A stretch of 64,000 nucleotides of DNA from JABDMH01 sp965222645 (GTDB lineage: Bacteria; Bacteroidota; Bacteroidia; Chitinophagales; Saprospiraceae). Each line of letters begins with the position of its first letter. Within the stretch, counting starts at the first letter, position 1. Location: positions 806,001-870,000 of the forward strand of contig OZ244968.1 in the NCBI GenBank assembly GCA_965222645.1. The letters run 5' to 3'. The notes beneath the pieces were generated by a model that worked only from the letters and a program-made list of their open reading frames with translations, searched no databases and was not told where the DNA came from. Made by a program: the position numbers and the translations under genes. Positions 38,192 through 47,693 of the stretch are shown here, piece by piece.

Positions 38192-38988
38192 CAGAACACC
38201 CCATTAGCCCATAAAATGCAGAGTGTCCCTACAATGAGACAATAGATACTGAAGTATTTCAGCTTTGCTTTTTTCACCAAATTGATCATCCAAATACACG
38301 CCAGAATCCCCGTAACCAGGGCAGCGACAAACCCTGCTATCAGTGGTACGTAATTGGTCACTGCCTGCAATTCTCCATCGACAAAGTACTTGATAATCCT
38401 CCCCAGGATGAGTGGAATGACCATCAGGAATGAAAATCTCGCTGCCTCCTCTCGATTTACTTTGAGTAGAACTGCCGTAGCTATTGTTGCCCCGGATCTC
38501 GATATTCCCGGTAGGATTGCCATTGCCTGAGCCAGACCGATTACAATAGATGCCGGGAGATCGACTTCTCGATTGGTGACCCTTACATAGTCTGCAATCA
38601 GCAGCAGTGCAGCTGTTGCGATTAAGGCACAACCTACCAGAACGATATTTCGCATGAAGAGAGATTCGATCATCGGCTCATTAAAGTAACCAATGAGAGC
38701 TGCTGGCACCATCGATAAGAGGATGTAAAAAATGTACCTGCCCGAATCACGATCCTTCAGCGTAAGGCCTCTGGTGATCAGCTGTCCAATTTCTTTCCTA
38801 AATACGAGAACCGTGGCAATTGCTGTGGCTGCATGCAAGACGACGGTCACCATGAGGCTTTGGGCAGGAGTATACTTTTCTCCCAGGATCACTTTTGCTA
38901 TCTCGAGGTGCCCACTACTCGACACGGGTAAAAACTCAGTCAGCCCCTGGATAATTCCAAGGAGCACTGTTTCCAAAATTTCGTTCAT
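38191..38988 (-). CDS. uppP: Undecaprenyl-diphosphatase UppP
   Basis: Recycles the lipid carrier for peptidoglycan and other surface polymers by removing a phosphate from undecaprenyl diphosphate. Motifs: GLTEFLPVSSSGHLEIAKVI (active site) and ILPGISRSGATIATAVLL; seven to eight membrane segments; 265 aa. It lies in the conserved Bacteroidota order ftsX, DUF3098, uppP, truB, with 9 bp to the DUF3098 gene and a one-base overlap with truB. Confidence 0.95.
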   Translation of the reverse strand: MNEILETVLLGIIQGLTEFLPVSSSGHLEIAKVILGEKYTPAQSLMVTVVLHAATAIATVLVFRKEIGQLITRGLTLKDRDSGRYIFYILLSMVPAALIGYFNEPMIESLFMRNIVLVGCALIATAALLLIADYVRVTNREVDLPASIVIGLAQAMAILPGISRSGATIATAVLLKVNREEAARFSFLMVIPLILGRIIKYFVDGELQAVTNYVPLIAGFVAALVTGILACIWMINLVKKAKLKYFSIYCLIVGTLCILWANGVF

Positions 38989-38997
38989 GAAAGCGGA

Positions 38998-39342
38998 TCA
39001 AGCCTTTTTAAATATGGCGTAAATTTCAACTCCCAATCCAGCAAGTATCACTATGGGGGCTAATACAGTACGGCGAAAACTGTATATGATCGAGTCATCC
39101 CACACGTCCGGGCTCGGCATACTACCACCCAGCATCAAGAGCATACCCAGAAAGATCAAACCAGCACCGATACCCATAAACACGTAATTCTCTTTTTTGA
39201 AAATCAGTTCTCTGGAAGGTTTACTTGATGCGGTCTTTGACCGGGTGCGCTGCACCGTCGGTTTTGTCTTCTTCTTGGTGCTAACTACTTTTTTCTTCCG
39301 CTTTGTAGACTTCGGTTGACTCATCATCTCATGATTTGGCAC
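38998..39342 (-). CDS. DUF3098 membrane protein
   Basis: A lysine- and threonine-rich, disordered N-terminal half (about 45 residues) is followed by two membrane helices (YVFMGIGAGLIFLGMLLMLG; VLAPIVILAGLGVEIYAIF) separated by SMPSPDVWDDSIIYSFRR. This matches the DUF3098 family, found in Bacteroidota between ftsX and uppP. Function is not known; constant linkage suggests a role in envelope growth or division. The start could be the later ATG giving MMSQPKS. Confidence 0.88.
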   Translation of the reverse strand: MPNHEMMSQPKSTKRKKKVVSTKKKTKPTVQRTRSKTASSKPSRELIFKKENYVFMGIGAGLIFLGMLLMLGGSMPSPDVWDDSIIYSFRRTVLAPIVILAGLGVEIYAIFKKA

Positions 39343-39412
39343 AAATGTATCAGTAAAAAGTGAAACCTTTTGATTGACATATTCATTTTTTCATAATCTG
39401 TCTATGATCTAA

Positions 39413-40294
39413 TCAATGTTGTATGTACAGATCCGAATTGCTCATCTTCAGATACCGGGTAACTACCAGCCAGGTCGTCACCACATTGATCAGCAGACTG
39501 ATGATCACTATTCCCCCGATCAGGTATAAAATGAATTTCTCCTCCAAATATTGCCTCAGCTCAGGAAACTGGGTCAACATAAAAAAGTAGGCAACCGCCA
39601 ATGCAATGAGGGCTATTCCTGAGGCAATTATACCCATCCTTCCACTCTGGCTCAAGAATGGTCTTCTGATAAAAGACCACGATGCACCCACAAGCTCCAT
39701 TTTCTTCAAAATAACTCTTCGTGCATAGATTGCCAGTCTTATGGAATTGACAATAAGCATGAGTGCCAAGAGACCAAAGATGCCAATTGCAGCGACAAAG
39801 ACCTTCGAGATTCTTCCCAGATTATCCAGTATGCCTCTGATTGCACCCTCGTTATAATAAATGTCGTGAATGATTTCATGCTTTCGTTCGTACTCGTCGC
39901 ACAAGGCCGAGATCTGATTTGTAGAGAAATCGTCTGCATTGATATTAAACGTGACCACATCCGGCAGTGGGTTTGGCATTTCAAGGGATGATAATTCGAT
40001 TCCCAGGTCATCACTCATTTCACTCAAGGCGTCTTCCTTGCTTTTATACACGACCGAATTCTTCAGAGTGGTGGTGTAACTCGAAAGATCCCTGGTCAAT
40101 TCATTGAGTTCATGATCGAGAAAATGGGGATCGAGCTCAATGGTAATCGCAAAATCTTCCTTGAAGGCATTCGCCATTGATCTGGAGTGTTGTGAAATAA
40201 TTGCCAGCGAGCCCAGGAGAAAGAGAACTATGGCTACACACAGTACAGACCAGAGAAAATTTGGCTTAGGACCATACGCTAAGATTTTACTCAT
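39413..40294 (-). CDS. ftsX: Cell division protein FtsX
   Basis: 293 aa: an N-terminal membrane helix (LWSVLCVAIVLFLLGSLAII), an extracytoplasmic domain of about 110 residues, then three more helices in the FtsX permease domain (VFVAAIGIFGLLALMLIVNS; ARRVILKKMELVGASWSFI is the typical cytosolic loop). FtsX with the ATPase FtsE activates peptidoglycan hydrolases at the division site. No ftsE is in the window. It precedes DUF3098, uppP and truB on the same strand. Confidence 0.9.
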   Translation of the reverse strand: MSKILAYGPKPNFLWSVLCVAIVLFLLGSLAIISQHSRSMANAFKEDFAITIELDPHFLDHELNELTRDLSSYTTTLKNSVVYKSKEDALSEMSDDLGIELSSLEMPNPLPDVVTFNINADDFSTNQISALCDEYERKHEIIHDIYYNEGAIRGILDNLGRISKVFVAAIGIFGLLALMLIVNSIRLAIYARRVILKKMELVGASWSFIRRPFLSQSGRMGIIASGIALIALAVAYFFMLTQFPELRQYLEEKFILYLIGGIVIISLLINVVTTWLVVTRYLKMSNSDLYIQH

Positions 40295-40362
40295 AACTTG
40301 TTATGTGAGAGCAAAGGTACAAATTACAAATACATGTAAAGTGTTTAGGAAATATCCATCTT

Positions 40363-40827
40363 CTACTGACGATCTCCCCGCCTCTTCATCACCTGATCGA
40401 GAAGTTTTCCAGTCTCCTTGACCAGATCATTAAGCTCCTCCTCAAACGACGGGGACTTTCTTACTATTTCTTCGTCGGGATTCTCCTTTTCCAGCTCCTT
40501 CTGTAATTCTTCCTTTTCTCTGATGAGTTCATCCCGCTTGCGCTCGAGCATATCTAATCGCTCCTTTTCCTCGCTGTTTGAGCTTGCGTCCATGGTTCCT
40601 TTCAGCTTTTGATAAGCTTCTTCCAATTTATCGAATGCTTTATCATACTTGCCATCACGAAATTTTTGCCTTTCTTTCTTGATCAGATCTCCAATTGATT
40701 TTCCAACTTCTTTGACTTGCCTAAACACCTTTTCAGATGTCTCCTTTTCTTCTGGTGTGCCTAAGAAGTAATTATATACCAATATTCCTGCAACAACGAG
40801 AAGAGCTACTTTAAGTAATGATCGCAT
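40363..40827 (-). CDS. Membrane-anchored coiled-coil protein, unknown function
   Basis: 154 aa: one N-terminal helix (LLKVALLVVAGILVYNYFLG) and a long, highly charged region with heptad-like spacing (residues about 30-150; KERLDMLERKRDELIREKEE). No family is recognised. It is 68 bp upstream of ftsX on the same strand and may be the first gene of that run, which hints at an envelope role, but nothing more can be said. Confidence 0.75.
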   Translation of the reverse strand: MRSLLKVALLVVAGILVYNYFLGTPEEKETSEKVFRQVKEVGKSIGDLIKKERQKFRDGKYDKAFDKLEEAYQKLKGTMDASSNSEEKERLDMLERKRDELIREKEELQKELEKENPDEEIVRKSPSFEEELNDLVKETGKLLDQVMKRRGDRQ

Positions 40828-41098
40828 CGAGATTTTTATTTTTGTTTCAAGTTAGACGGTACAAATTTGCAGTTTATTGCTTGGCATGTATGAAAATTCC
40901 CACACAGAATTTGGGTATAAAATGATTGCTATCACATCATGCATCCACATCATTTGACGGCAAGCATTCCGATTCTCTCAGGGGGTTATGATCATTAGGG
41001 CAAGGGTATGACCCGGCTTTGCACCATCATCGACAATCAATGGTGATATTATTACTTTTGCACTCCAATATGCATATCCATTAAAGTTTCTACGACAA

Positions 41099-43966
41099 AT
41101 GCAAGAATACAACCACAAGGTTGCTGAGGCAAAATGGCGCAAATACTGGTCCGAGTCGCGGATAAACGAAGTAACAGAAGACGAGTCAAGGCCCAAATTT
41201 TATGTCCTTGATATGTTTCCCTATCCATCGGGTGCTGGACTGCACGTAGGGCATCCCCTTGGTTACATCGCTTCCGACATCTACGCCAGATACATGCGGC
41301 TGCGAGGATATAATGTCTTGCATCCGATGGGATTTGATGCCTTTGGATTACCTGCTGAGCAATACGCCCTGCAAACTGGTATTCATCCTGCTGAAAGCAC
41401 TAATGACAATATGGAGCGATACCGGCAGCAGCTTGGAAAATTGGGTTTTTCCTTTGACTGGAGCAGGGAAGTAGCTACCTGCGATCCCAAATATTATAAG
41501 TGGACACAATGGATTTTCACTCTATTATTCGATCATTACTATGATCCCACCGAGAAAAAGGCGAAACCGATAGAACTGCTTGTTGAGCATTTCGAAAAAA
41601 AGGGCACCAAACAACTATCGGCCACCAGCTCCTATGCTGGCTCCTTCAGTGAAGTGGAATGGAGCGGTTTTACCGAAAAACAAAGGAGGGAGATCCTGAT
41701 GGATTTTAGGCTCGCATATCGAAAAGTCGGATACGTCAATTGGTGCGAAGAACTCGGCACAGTGCTGGCTAACGATCAAATCAAAGACGGGGTATCAGAA
41801 AGAGGTGGTTATCCGGTTGTAAAACGGGCCATGACACAATGGTATCTAAGAATCACGGCCTATGCAGAGAGACTCCTTGAAGGACTAAAAAAGATCGATT
41901 GGTCGGAGTCGCTGAAGACGATGCAGCAAAATTGGATCGGGAGATCCGAGGGCGCCTCAGTGTATTTCAAAATTAAAGATTACGATCTCAATCTCGAAAT
42001 CTACACAACTCGTCCTGACACCATTTTCGGAGCTACCTTTATGGTCCTTGCACCGGAGCATCCCTACGTAAAAGAAATCACTTCTGAGGGTCAAAAAGGA
42101 GATATCGAAAATTACATAAGATATGTAAAATCAAGGTCGGAGAGAGATCGTCAGGCGGACGTCAAATCGGTGACTGGGGCTTTTACGGGAGCGTATGCAT
42201 ATAACCCTTTTACCGAGCGCAATATCCCCATCTGGATAGCCGAATATGTCTTAATGGATTACGGTACCGGGGCAATCATGGCCGTGCCCAGTGATGACGA
42301 ACGAGACCTTCGATTTGCCGAGAAATTTGGTATTGAAATCGTCGATGTAGTGGATAAAAGTGATTACCCCGGTGCATCGTTGCATGACAAGGTTGGAAAA
42401 ATGATAAACAGTGGATTTATCAATGGAATGGAGGTACCCGATGCTATCGTTGCCGTCACTTCAAAAATAGAAGTAATGGGCATTGGCAAGCGTGAGATAA
42501 ATTATAAAATGCGCGATGCCAACTTTAGCAGACAACGGTACTGGGGCGAGCCCTTTCCAGTCACATACGATCAGGAAGATATCGCCCATACTCTGCCCCT
42601 ATCAGAATTGCCATTGAAGCTACCGATCTCAGACGATTTTAAGCCCACCAAGGAGGGAGACTCTCCTCTTGCCCGCATTACTGATTGGGTAAATCTACCT
42701 GATGGTCATAAACGGGAAACCGATACGATGCCTGCAGTGGCTGGATCCTCCTGGTATTTTTTACGTTACATGGATCCGCACAATGACGACGAATTCGCCA
42801 GCAAAAAGGCCATCGATTATTGGAGGGATGTCGATCTATATATCGGGGGAGCCGAACATGCTGTTGCTCACCTAATGTATGCCCGGTTTTGGCACAAATT
42901 CCTGTACGACAAGCAATTAGTGCCCACGGACGAACCATTTAAGAAATTGATCAACCAGGGCATGATTCAGGGAGTCATTGAATCTCTGTTTCTCGATAAG
43001 GAAAAGACCAATGATCATCACAGGTTTGTGAGTGCTGAGATGGCCATGAAGGACCCAAATCGCGAGTACGCTCGGATACCTGTTCCTATAGAATTTGTCA
43101 AAGATTATGGATCGGATGGTAGTTACCTGGATGTCGAAAGCATTGAGAAGTTCATTCAATGGAGTCCGGATTATACCGGATCAATCTTTGCAAGTACATC
43201 AGGAAAGTATCAGGCTGGTGAGGTCACACCAGTGAATGGGGGTGCTTCTGAATTTCGGATGATCACCCACTCGGAGGTGGGCAAGATGTCTAAGTCTAAA
43301 TATAATGTAATAAACCCCGATGACGTCATAGATCAGTATGGCACTGATTGTTTTCGGATGTACGAAATGTTTCTTGGGCCATTGGAAAACAGTAAACCAT
43401 GGGATACCAATGGAATTGATGGCGTCTACAAGTTTATCAAGAGATTATGGCGTCTTTTTAGTCCTGTACAGGGCTCTTCTGAGATCAGTGATGCCCCTCC
43501 AAGTAAGGAAGAACTAAAGATCCTGCATCAGACGATCAAAAAAGTGCAGGATGACATTGAGCGGTACTCGTTTAATACGTGTATCAGTCATTTCATGGTC
43601 GCTGTAAATCACCTTCGCGGATTCAAAATCCAAAAGAGGGGAATCCTCGAACCGCTGACCATTCTTCTCGCTCCTTTTGCTCCCCACCTTTCGGAGGAAC
43701 TCTGGGAAATTCTCGGTAACGAACCGAGTGTGTGTAATTCAAACTTCCCCCAGCTGGATGAGGCTTATTTGATGGAAGATGAGATCGTTTATCCAGTATC
43801 GATTAATGGCAAGAAAAGGACTGAAGCTGCTTTCGCCGCAGATTCCACTCAAGAAGATATAAAGGAAGCAGTCCTGCGTCTTGAAACCGTGCAAAAGTGG
43901 GTTGCTGAAAAACCGGTGAAGCGAATTATAGTGGTGCCAGGCAGAATGATCAATATCGTTGTTTGA
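41099..43966 (+). CDS. leuS: Leucyl-tRNA synthetase
   Basis: Class I synthetase charging tRNA-Leu. The HIGH-type motif is HVGHP at residues 49-53, KMSKS is at 729-733, and the editing domain (TRPDTIFGATFMVLAPEHP, DYGTGAIMAVPSDDERD) is present. At 955 aa it exceeds the common 860-880 because of two inserts seen in Bacteroidota enzymes, one at about 140-185 and one before KMSKS. The C-terminal domain is complete (AEKPVKRIIVVPGRMINIVV). A TACTTTTG box at 41053-41060 may be its -7 element. Confidence 0.97.
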   Translation: MQEYNHKVAEAKWRKYWSESRINEVTEDESRPKFYVLDMFPYPSGAGLHVGHPLGYIASDIYARYMRLRGYNVLHPMGFDAFGLPAEQYALQTGIHPAESTNDNMERYRQQLGKLGFSFDWSREVATCDPKYYKWTQWIFTLLFDHYYDPTEKKAKPIELLVEHFEKKGTKQLSATSSYAGSFSEVEWSGFTEKQRREILMDFRLAYRKVGYVNWCEELGTVLANDQIKDGVSERGGYPVVKRAMTQWYLRITAYAERLLEGLKKIDWSESLKTMQQNWIGRSEGASVYFKIKDYDLNLEIYTTRPDTIFGATFMVLAPEHPYVKEITSEGQKGDIENYIRYVKSRSERDRQADVKSVTGAFTGAYAYNPFTERNIPIWIAEYVLMDYGTGAIMAVPSDDERDLRFAEKFGIEIVDVVDKSDYPGASLHDKVGKMINSGFINGMEVPDAIVAVTSKIEVMGIGKREINYKMRDANFSRQRYWGEPFPVTYDQEDIAHTLPLSELPLKLPISDDFKPTKEGDSPLARITDWVNLPDGHKRETDTMPAVAGSSWYFLRYMDPHNDDEFASKKAIDYWRDVDLYIGGAEHAVAHLMYARFWHKFLYDKQLVPTDEPFKKLINQGMIQGVIESLFLDKEKTNDHHRFVSAEMAMKDPNREYARIPVPIEFVKDYGSDGSYLDVESIEKFIQWSPDYTGSIFASTSGKYQAGEVTPVNGGASEFRMITHSEVGKMSKSKYNVINPDDVIDQYGTDCFRMYEMFLGPLENSKPWDTNGIDGVYKFIKRLWRLFSPVQGSSEISDAPPSKEELKILHQTIKKVQDDIERYSFNTCISHFMVAVNHLRGFKIQKRGILEPLTILLAPFAPHLSEELWEILGNEPSVCNSNFPQLDEAYLMEDEIVYPVSINGKKRTEAAFAADSTQEDIKEAVLRLETVQKWVAEKPVKRIIVVPGRMINIVV

Positions 43967-44252
43967 TGGCCAGGTCCCCTAAATCCTTGAGAATCTATAG
44001 CATCCGCATGTCGATTTAAAAAATGTAAGAGTATTGTGGCGGAGTAAGGTATTATTGTCTATTTTTGCCTTGTCCTTTCATTAAATCCGTATGTAGGACT
44101 TTGAGATTCCCGTCTTGTTTGAAAACCATATCCACCGGTCCACATCCGTGAGTTTCCACTGATAAGACTAATTTAATTCGAAACCAATTCGTCTTGTGCT
44201 ATTGATGGCCACAAGCTTATTGGAAAATAATCATTCATAAACAACACTCATC
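43967..44252. other. Intergenic region with possible promoter and short reverse-strand frames
   Basis: A TATTTTTG (44060-44067) resembles a -7 box for the downstream lipoprotein gene, though the nearest TTG lies 23 bp upstream, longer than usual. On the - strand about 48 codons are open (including VETHGCGPVDMVFKQDGN) without an ATG start, possibly a gene remnant. Confidence 0.35.
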
Positions 44253-44801
44253 ATGAAAGCGTTAAGCTTTATCCGTAGTATGCTGATGATTGGAACCCTA
44301 CTTTGGATGAACTCATGCACCGAGGATTACGATTTGAGACGAGGAAGACCTGGTAGCTCAGGTATTGAGATTCCTCCTGACTACATTGTGGTACCCGACG
44401 ACGTCTGTGGTGAAACCACGTACGCCCTTTGCAACGGTAAAAGACAAAAGGGGACAATCTCGGTGGCAAACAACCTCGAATATTTATATATCACTTTCAA
44501 GAGTCCGGAATCTATGCGAGATCTATTCGTATGGGTTGGAGCTAATTATCAGGATGGAAGTGCACAGCACCCCGCTGCTTTTCCATATGTGAAAAACGGC
44601 TGCAATTGCAGCGAATACATCTTTAAGATACCTCTTGCCGATCTAGAAAGGGACCCCAACAATTGTTTCGATGTTTTTGCCATAACCGATCTTAATAAAG
44701 GAGGCAGTCTCAATGGGACAACTTCCTGCCAATCAGGCAAAGGAAAAAACAAACACTCCATGCATCTTGATTATTGTCCAGCCTTTTGTCTTGGAGGCTA
44801 G
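44253..44801 (+). CDS. Hypothetical lipoprotein, Cys-rich
   Basis: 182 aa. The N-terminus (MLMIGTLLWMNSCTED) has a lipoprotein signal with Cys22, followed by acidic residues and a Gly/Pro-rich linker. The remaining 130 residues hold about eight Cys (VCGETTYALCNGK, NGCNCSEYIFKIPL, CPAFCLGG) that could form disulfides, in a beta-rich pattern. I do not recognise the family. It stands alone with a good terminator behind it, so it is likely expressed as a single gene. Confidence 0.65.
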   Translation: MKALSFIRSMLMIGTLLWMNSCTEDYDLRRGRPGSSGIEIPPDYIVVPDDVCGETTYALCNGKRQKGTISVANNLEYLYITFKSPESMRDLFVWVGANYQDGSAQHPAAFPYVKNGCNCSEYIFKIPLADLERDPNNCFDVFAITDLNKGGSLNGTTSCQSGKGKNKHSMHLDYCPAFCLGG

Positions 44802-44864
44802 CCGATTTCGGGATGCCAAAGACAACACCCAGACCCCTTGCATATTTTTTGTTCTAGTTAGCAG

Positions 44865-44900
44865 ACGGACTGTGATGAAAACTCGCGGTCCGTTCTTCTT
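44865..44900 (+). terminator. Rho-independent terminator after lipoprotein gene
   Basis: A 10-bp stem (44865-44874 with 44884-44893, two G-U pairs) and a 9-nt loop are followed by TCTTCTTTT. It lies between convergent genes; the T-rich side serves the + strand transcript. Confidence 0.75.
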
Positions 44901-47597
44901 TTAAAAGAATCGGGACCTGCTAGCAACAGCGAGTAAATCTTTAATTAGTTTATTAAAGCCATCTTCCTTTAGCAGGTCTTCAATATTTATGTGTAGTCTG
45001 TACTGCCAATACTGATCGGGGTTAGCAGGAATATTTATTCTCTCGTCATGTGGATTGCATCTCCGGAGTTTATCACTGAGTGCCAGGAGATCCTGGATAG
45101 GGAAAATAATCCACATACTTGGCCACGATAAATGTTGCTCGATTATTTGCCGGGCCACTACCGAATTGAGTTTTTGAGGTGCCTCCCCATGTTGGGATAA
45201 AACGTGATTATAATATCGCTGAATGTGTTCATTCTCATTTTCTTCCCACCAGGACCGGATTGGTGCCATATCATGAGTGCCAGTGCTTCCCACAGACAAA
45301 TATGGAATGTCCTTCACCTCCAAAAACTCAGTAGACGGATTTTTTGACATCCGTTGTATTTCGAGCGTAAGGAAGTCGAGTGTTTTCATCACGTCCGGGA
45401 CACAGGCCGGAATCATCCCCAAATCTTCACCACAGATCAGCATAGGGGCAGCATCTTTAAGAACCGGCAGTTTTTCCTCTCCCTGAGATCGCCAAAAATC
45501 CTCCTGCCTATTGAAGAAATAATCATTATACAACTCGAGCAACTTCTCTTGCTGGTCCACCGGAAGGCATTTAAATGAATACGTATTTTGAAGATCGATG
45601 CGGGGATGGAGTTTATCTCCGGATTCTGATTTTTCAATTACAAAAAGTACTTCTCCCACCAATTTAAACAAGTCAGATCTAAACGGTAAATACTCCGGAT
45701 ACTTAGATATGAAATCATGTATCTTCCTCTGGCTGTTTAATTTCTTTTTAAACTTAAATGCAGAACATGTTCCCCTTTCAAAAAATATTGCAGATACAAT
45801 GTCGTAATTTTCGGAAAAAATGTCCCTCAAAAGGTCTTCAGTAATAAAAGGCAGGCAAAATCTTTCTTGCTTAAAATTAATAGCCCTGCTTTCGAGCTCC
45901 TCTTTAGTGACAGCCAATGCGGGATTAAAGTATCCTAGCAGGCCCTGTACCTGATTCATGGGTATCTGCCAAATGCGAAAAAATCCGAGAATATGATCGA
46001 TCCTGTATGCGTCAAAATACCTGGACAAAAGCTGCAATCTCGTTCGCCACCATTGATAATCATCCCGCTTCATAACATCCCATCGATAGGTGGGAAAGCC
46101 CCAATTTTGTCCAAGCGACGAAAAGGGGTCTGGTGGAGCACCGGCCTGGCTTTCCATGTCGTACATCGCAGGGTCACTCCAGGCATCCGCACTATCTCGA
46201 TAAATCCCTATCGCAATATCACCTTTCAAAATAACACCACTTTTTCTGGCATATTCTGCTATATCATACAATTGTTTATCTAAGTGAAATTGCAAGTAAT
46301 AATAAAACAGGACATCATCATAAAACTTAGAATCTTTTCCGGTAAGGCTTTTAAGAACCGTCCGTGATATCTTGTTGTACTTTGGCCAGTTATAAAATTT
46401 GGGTGTATTGTATCTATCTCTCAGCACACAAAAAAGCGCATATTGGGGCAGCCAGGAATTATTTTTTTTCAAAAAATTCTTGAATACTTTTGACTGCTTA
46501 AGAGCTTCTTTCTGGACCCGAAATATCCTTCTGGCATATTTCATTTTAAGACGAATCACCTCCACGTAATCGATCGCCTCCAAATTGCCAAGCTCCCCCT
46601 TCCTTTTTTCATATTCTTTTTGAGGGATCTGATTCTTAAACCCTTCCAGCAATTCCAGATTTAAGTAAAGCGGATGCAGGGCAAAAACGGAGATCGATGA
46701 ATAGGGGTAGGAATCCTTCCAGGTTCCTGTAGCAGATGTATCATTTATCGGCAATATTTGCAGGACTCGCATTCCGAGTCTTACAACCCAATCGATCAGA
46801 TATCGCAGATCTGAAAATGATCCTACTCCAAAACTTTCCCCGGTTCGCAAAGAGAAGACAGGTATAGCAACACCTGCACCTTTCCATGACCCTGAGAACC
46901 TGAAATAATAATCACATGCAACGACCCTATCATGATTTTCACGATCAAAGAGATAGAGTTTACGATTTTCTCCTTTTTCCAAAAACAGAATTTTCTTACT
47001 CTTGATATCATACATTCCGTATTTGTACTCTAAAAGTCCGCGATGGCTTATGGAGATGGCTCGATCCCAAATGGGAAAGTCGTCATTATAGAGGAGTAGA
47101 GGATCATTCCAGTCACCCAGCTCCGGAACGTCACCAACCACACATACTCTCATACCATTCTTCACTCGGGGTACATCAACTTTAAAATGCACCAGATCCG
47201 CGGCCAATTTTTTATTCTTCTTCGATCTGAACCTTGGCGGATTAAAAATCACCTTTAAAAATGCATCATTGTAAAAGGCATTTTCAGGATGACGATATGA
47301 CCGCCACATGTCCCGCACGAGGACCCTTCCCGTTCGTCTTCCCAATGTGATCGACTTTTGAGGTCCCCACTCCTTGTCAAGAATTACACCATCTTGATCC
47401 AGCACCAAGTATCTATACTCAAATCCGTTGGTGCCCATTGGTAAATCTATTGTCACACTCCACCATCCATGAGAAAGATAGCTGAGTAAATATCTCTTCT
47501 CCTGATGAGAAGTACCTCCTTCGTGATCAACTCCCGCAAGCACGAGTTGTTCACCCCATTGTGTGTGATAGTTTATCCTAAAGGTGACCTGAATCAT
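44901..47597 (-). CDS. malQ: 4-alpha-glucanotransferase with two CBM20 domains (GH77)
   Basis: Transfers alpha-1,4-glucan segments in starch, glycogen or maltodextrin metabolism. Two N-terminal starch-binding CBM20 modules (about residues 1-110 and 125-235; FRINYHTQWGEQLVLAG, CVVGDVPELGDWNDPLLL) precede the GH77 catalytic domain. Catalytic residues lie in DAYRIDHILGFFRIW (nucleophile Asp), CGEDLGMIPACV (acid/base Glu) and VGSTGTHDMAPIRSWW (transition-state Asp). ATG 47597 (MIQVTFRINYH) is preferred over 47615. The plant DPE2-like domain plan is common in Bacteroidota. No other glycogen gene is next to it. Confidence 0.93.
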   Translation of the reverse strand: MIQVTFRINYHTQWGEQLVLAGVDHEGGTSHQEKRYLLSYLSHGWWSVTIDLPMGTNGFEYRYLVLDQDGVILDKEWGPQKSITLGRRTGRVLVRDMWRSYRHPENAFYNDAFLKVIFNPPRFRSKKNKKLAADLVHFKVDVPRVKNGMRVCVVGDVPELGDWNDPLLLYNDDFPIWDRAISISHRGLLEYKYGMYDIKSKKILFLEKGENRKLYLFDRENHDRVVACDYYFRFSGSWKGAGVAIPVFSLRTGESFGVGSFSDLRYLIDWVVRLGMRVLQILPINDTSATGTWKDSYPYSSISVFALHPLYLNLELLEGFKNQIPQKEYEKRKGELGNLEAIDYVEVIRLKMKYARRIFRVQKEALKQSKVFKNFLKKNNSWLPQYALFCVLRDRYNTPKFYNWPKYNKISRTVLKSLTGKDSKFYDDVLFYYYLQFHLDKQLYDIAEYARKSGVILKGDIAIGIYRDSADAWSDPAMYDMESQAGAPPDPFSSLGQNWGFPTYRWDVMKRDDYQWWRTRLQLLSRYFDAYRIDHILGFFRIWQIPMNQVQGLLGYFNPALAVTKEELESRAINFKQERFCLPFITEDLLRDIFSENYDIVSAIFFERGTCSAFKFKKKLNSQRKIHDFISKYPEYLPFRSDLFKLVGEVLFVIEKSESGDKLHPRIDLQNTYSFKCLPVDQQEKLLELYNDYFFNRQEDFWRSQGEEKLPVLKDAAPMLICGEDLGMIPACVPDVMKTLDFLTLEIQRMSKNPSTEFLEVKDIPYLSVGSTGTHDMAPIRSWWEENENEHIQRYYNHVLSQHGEAPQKLNSVVARQIIEQHLSWPSMWIIFPIQDLLALSDKLRRCNPHDERINIPANPDQYWQYRLHINIEDLLKEDGFNKLIKDLLAVASRSRFF

Positions 47598-47693
47598 ATC
47601 GGAAAAATACAGCAAGATATGAAAAGTGAATTCCTGCGATCTTTTATATCTTAGTTGCTCTTAATTCTATAGAAAAAGCTTAGTACAAAAATC

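Noticed and set aside
40828..41098. tRNA gene in the gap before leuS
   Set aside because: No cloverleaf with TTC and anticodon arms could be drawn.
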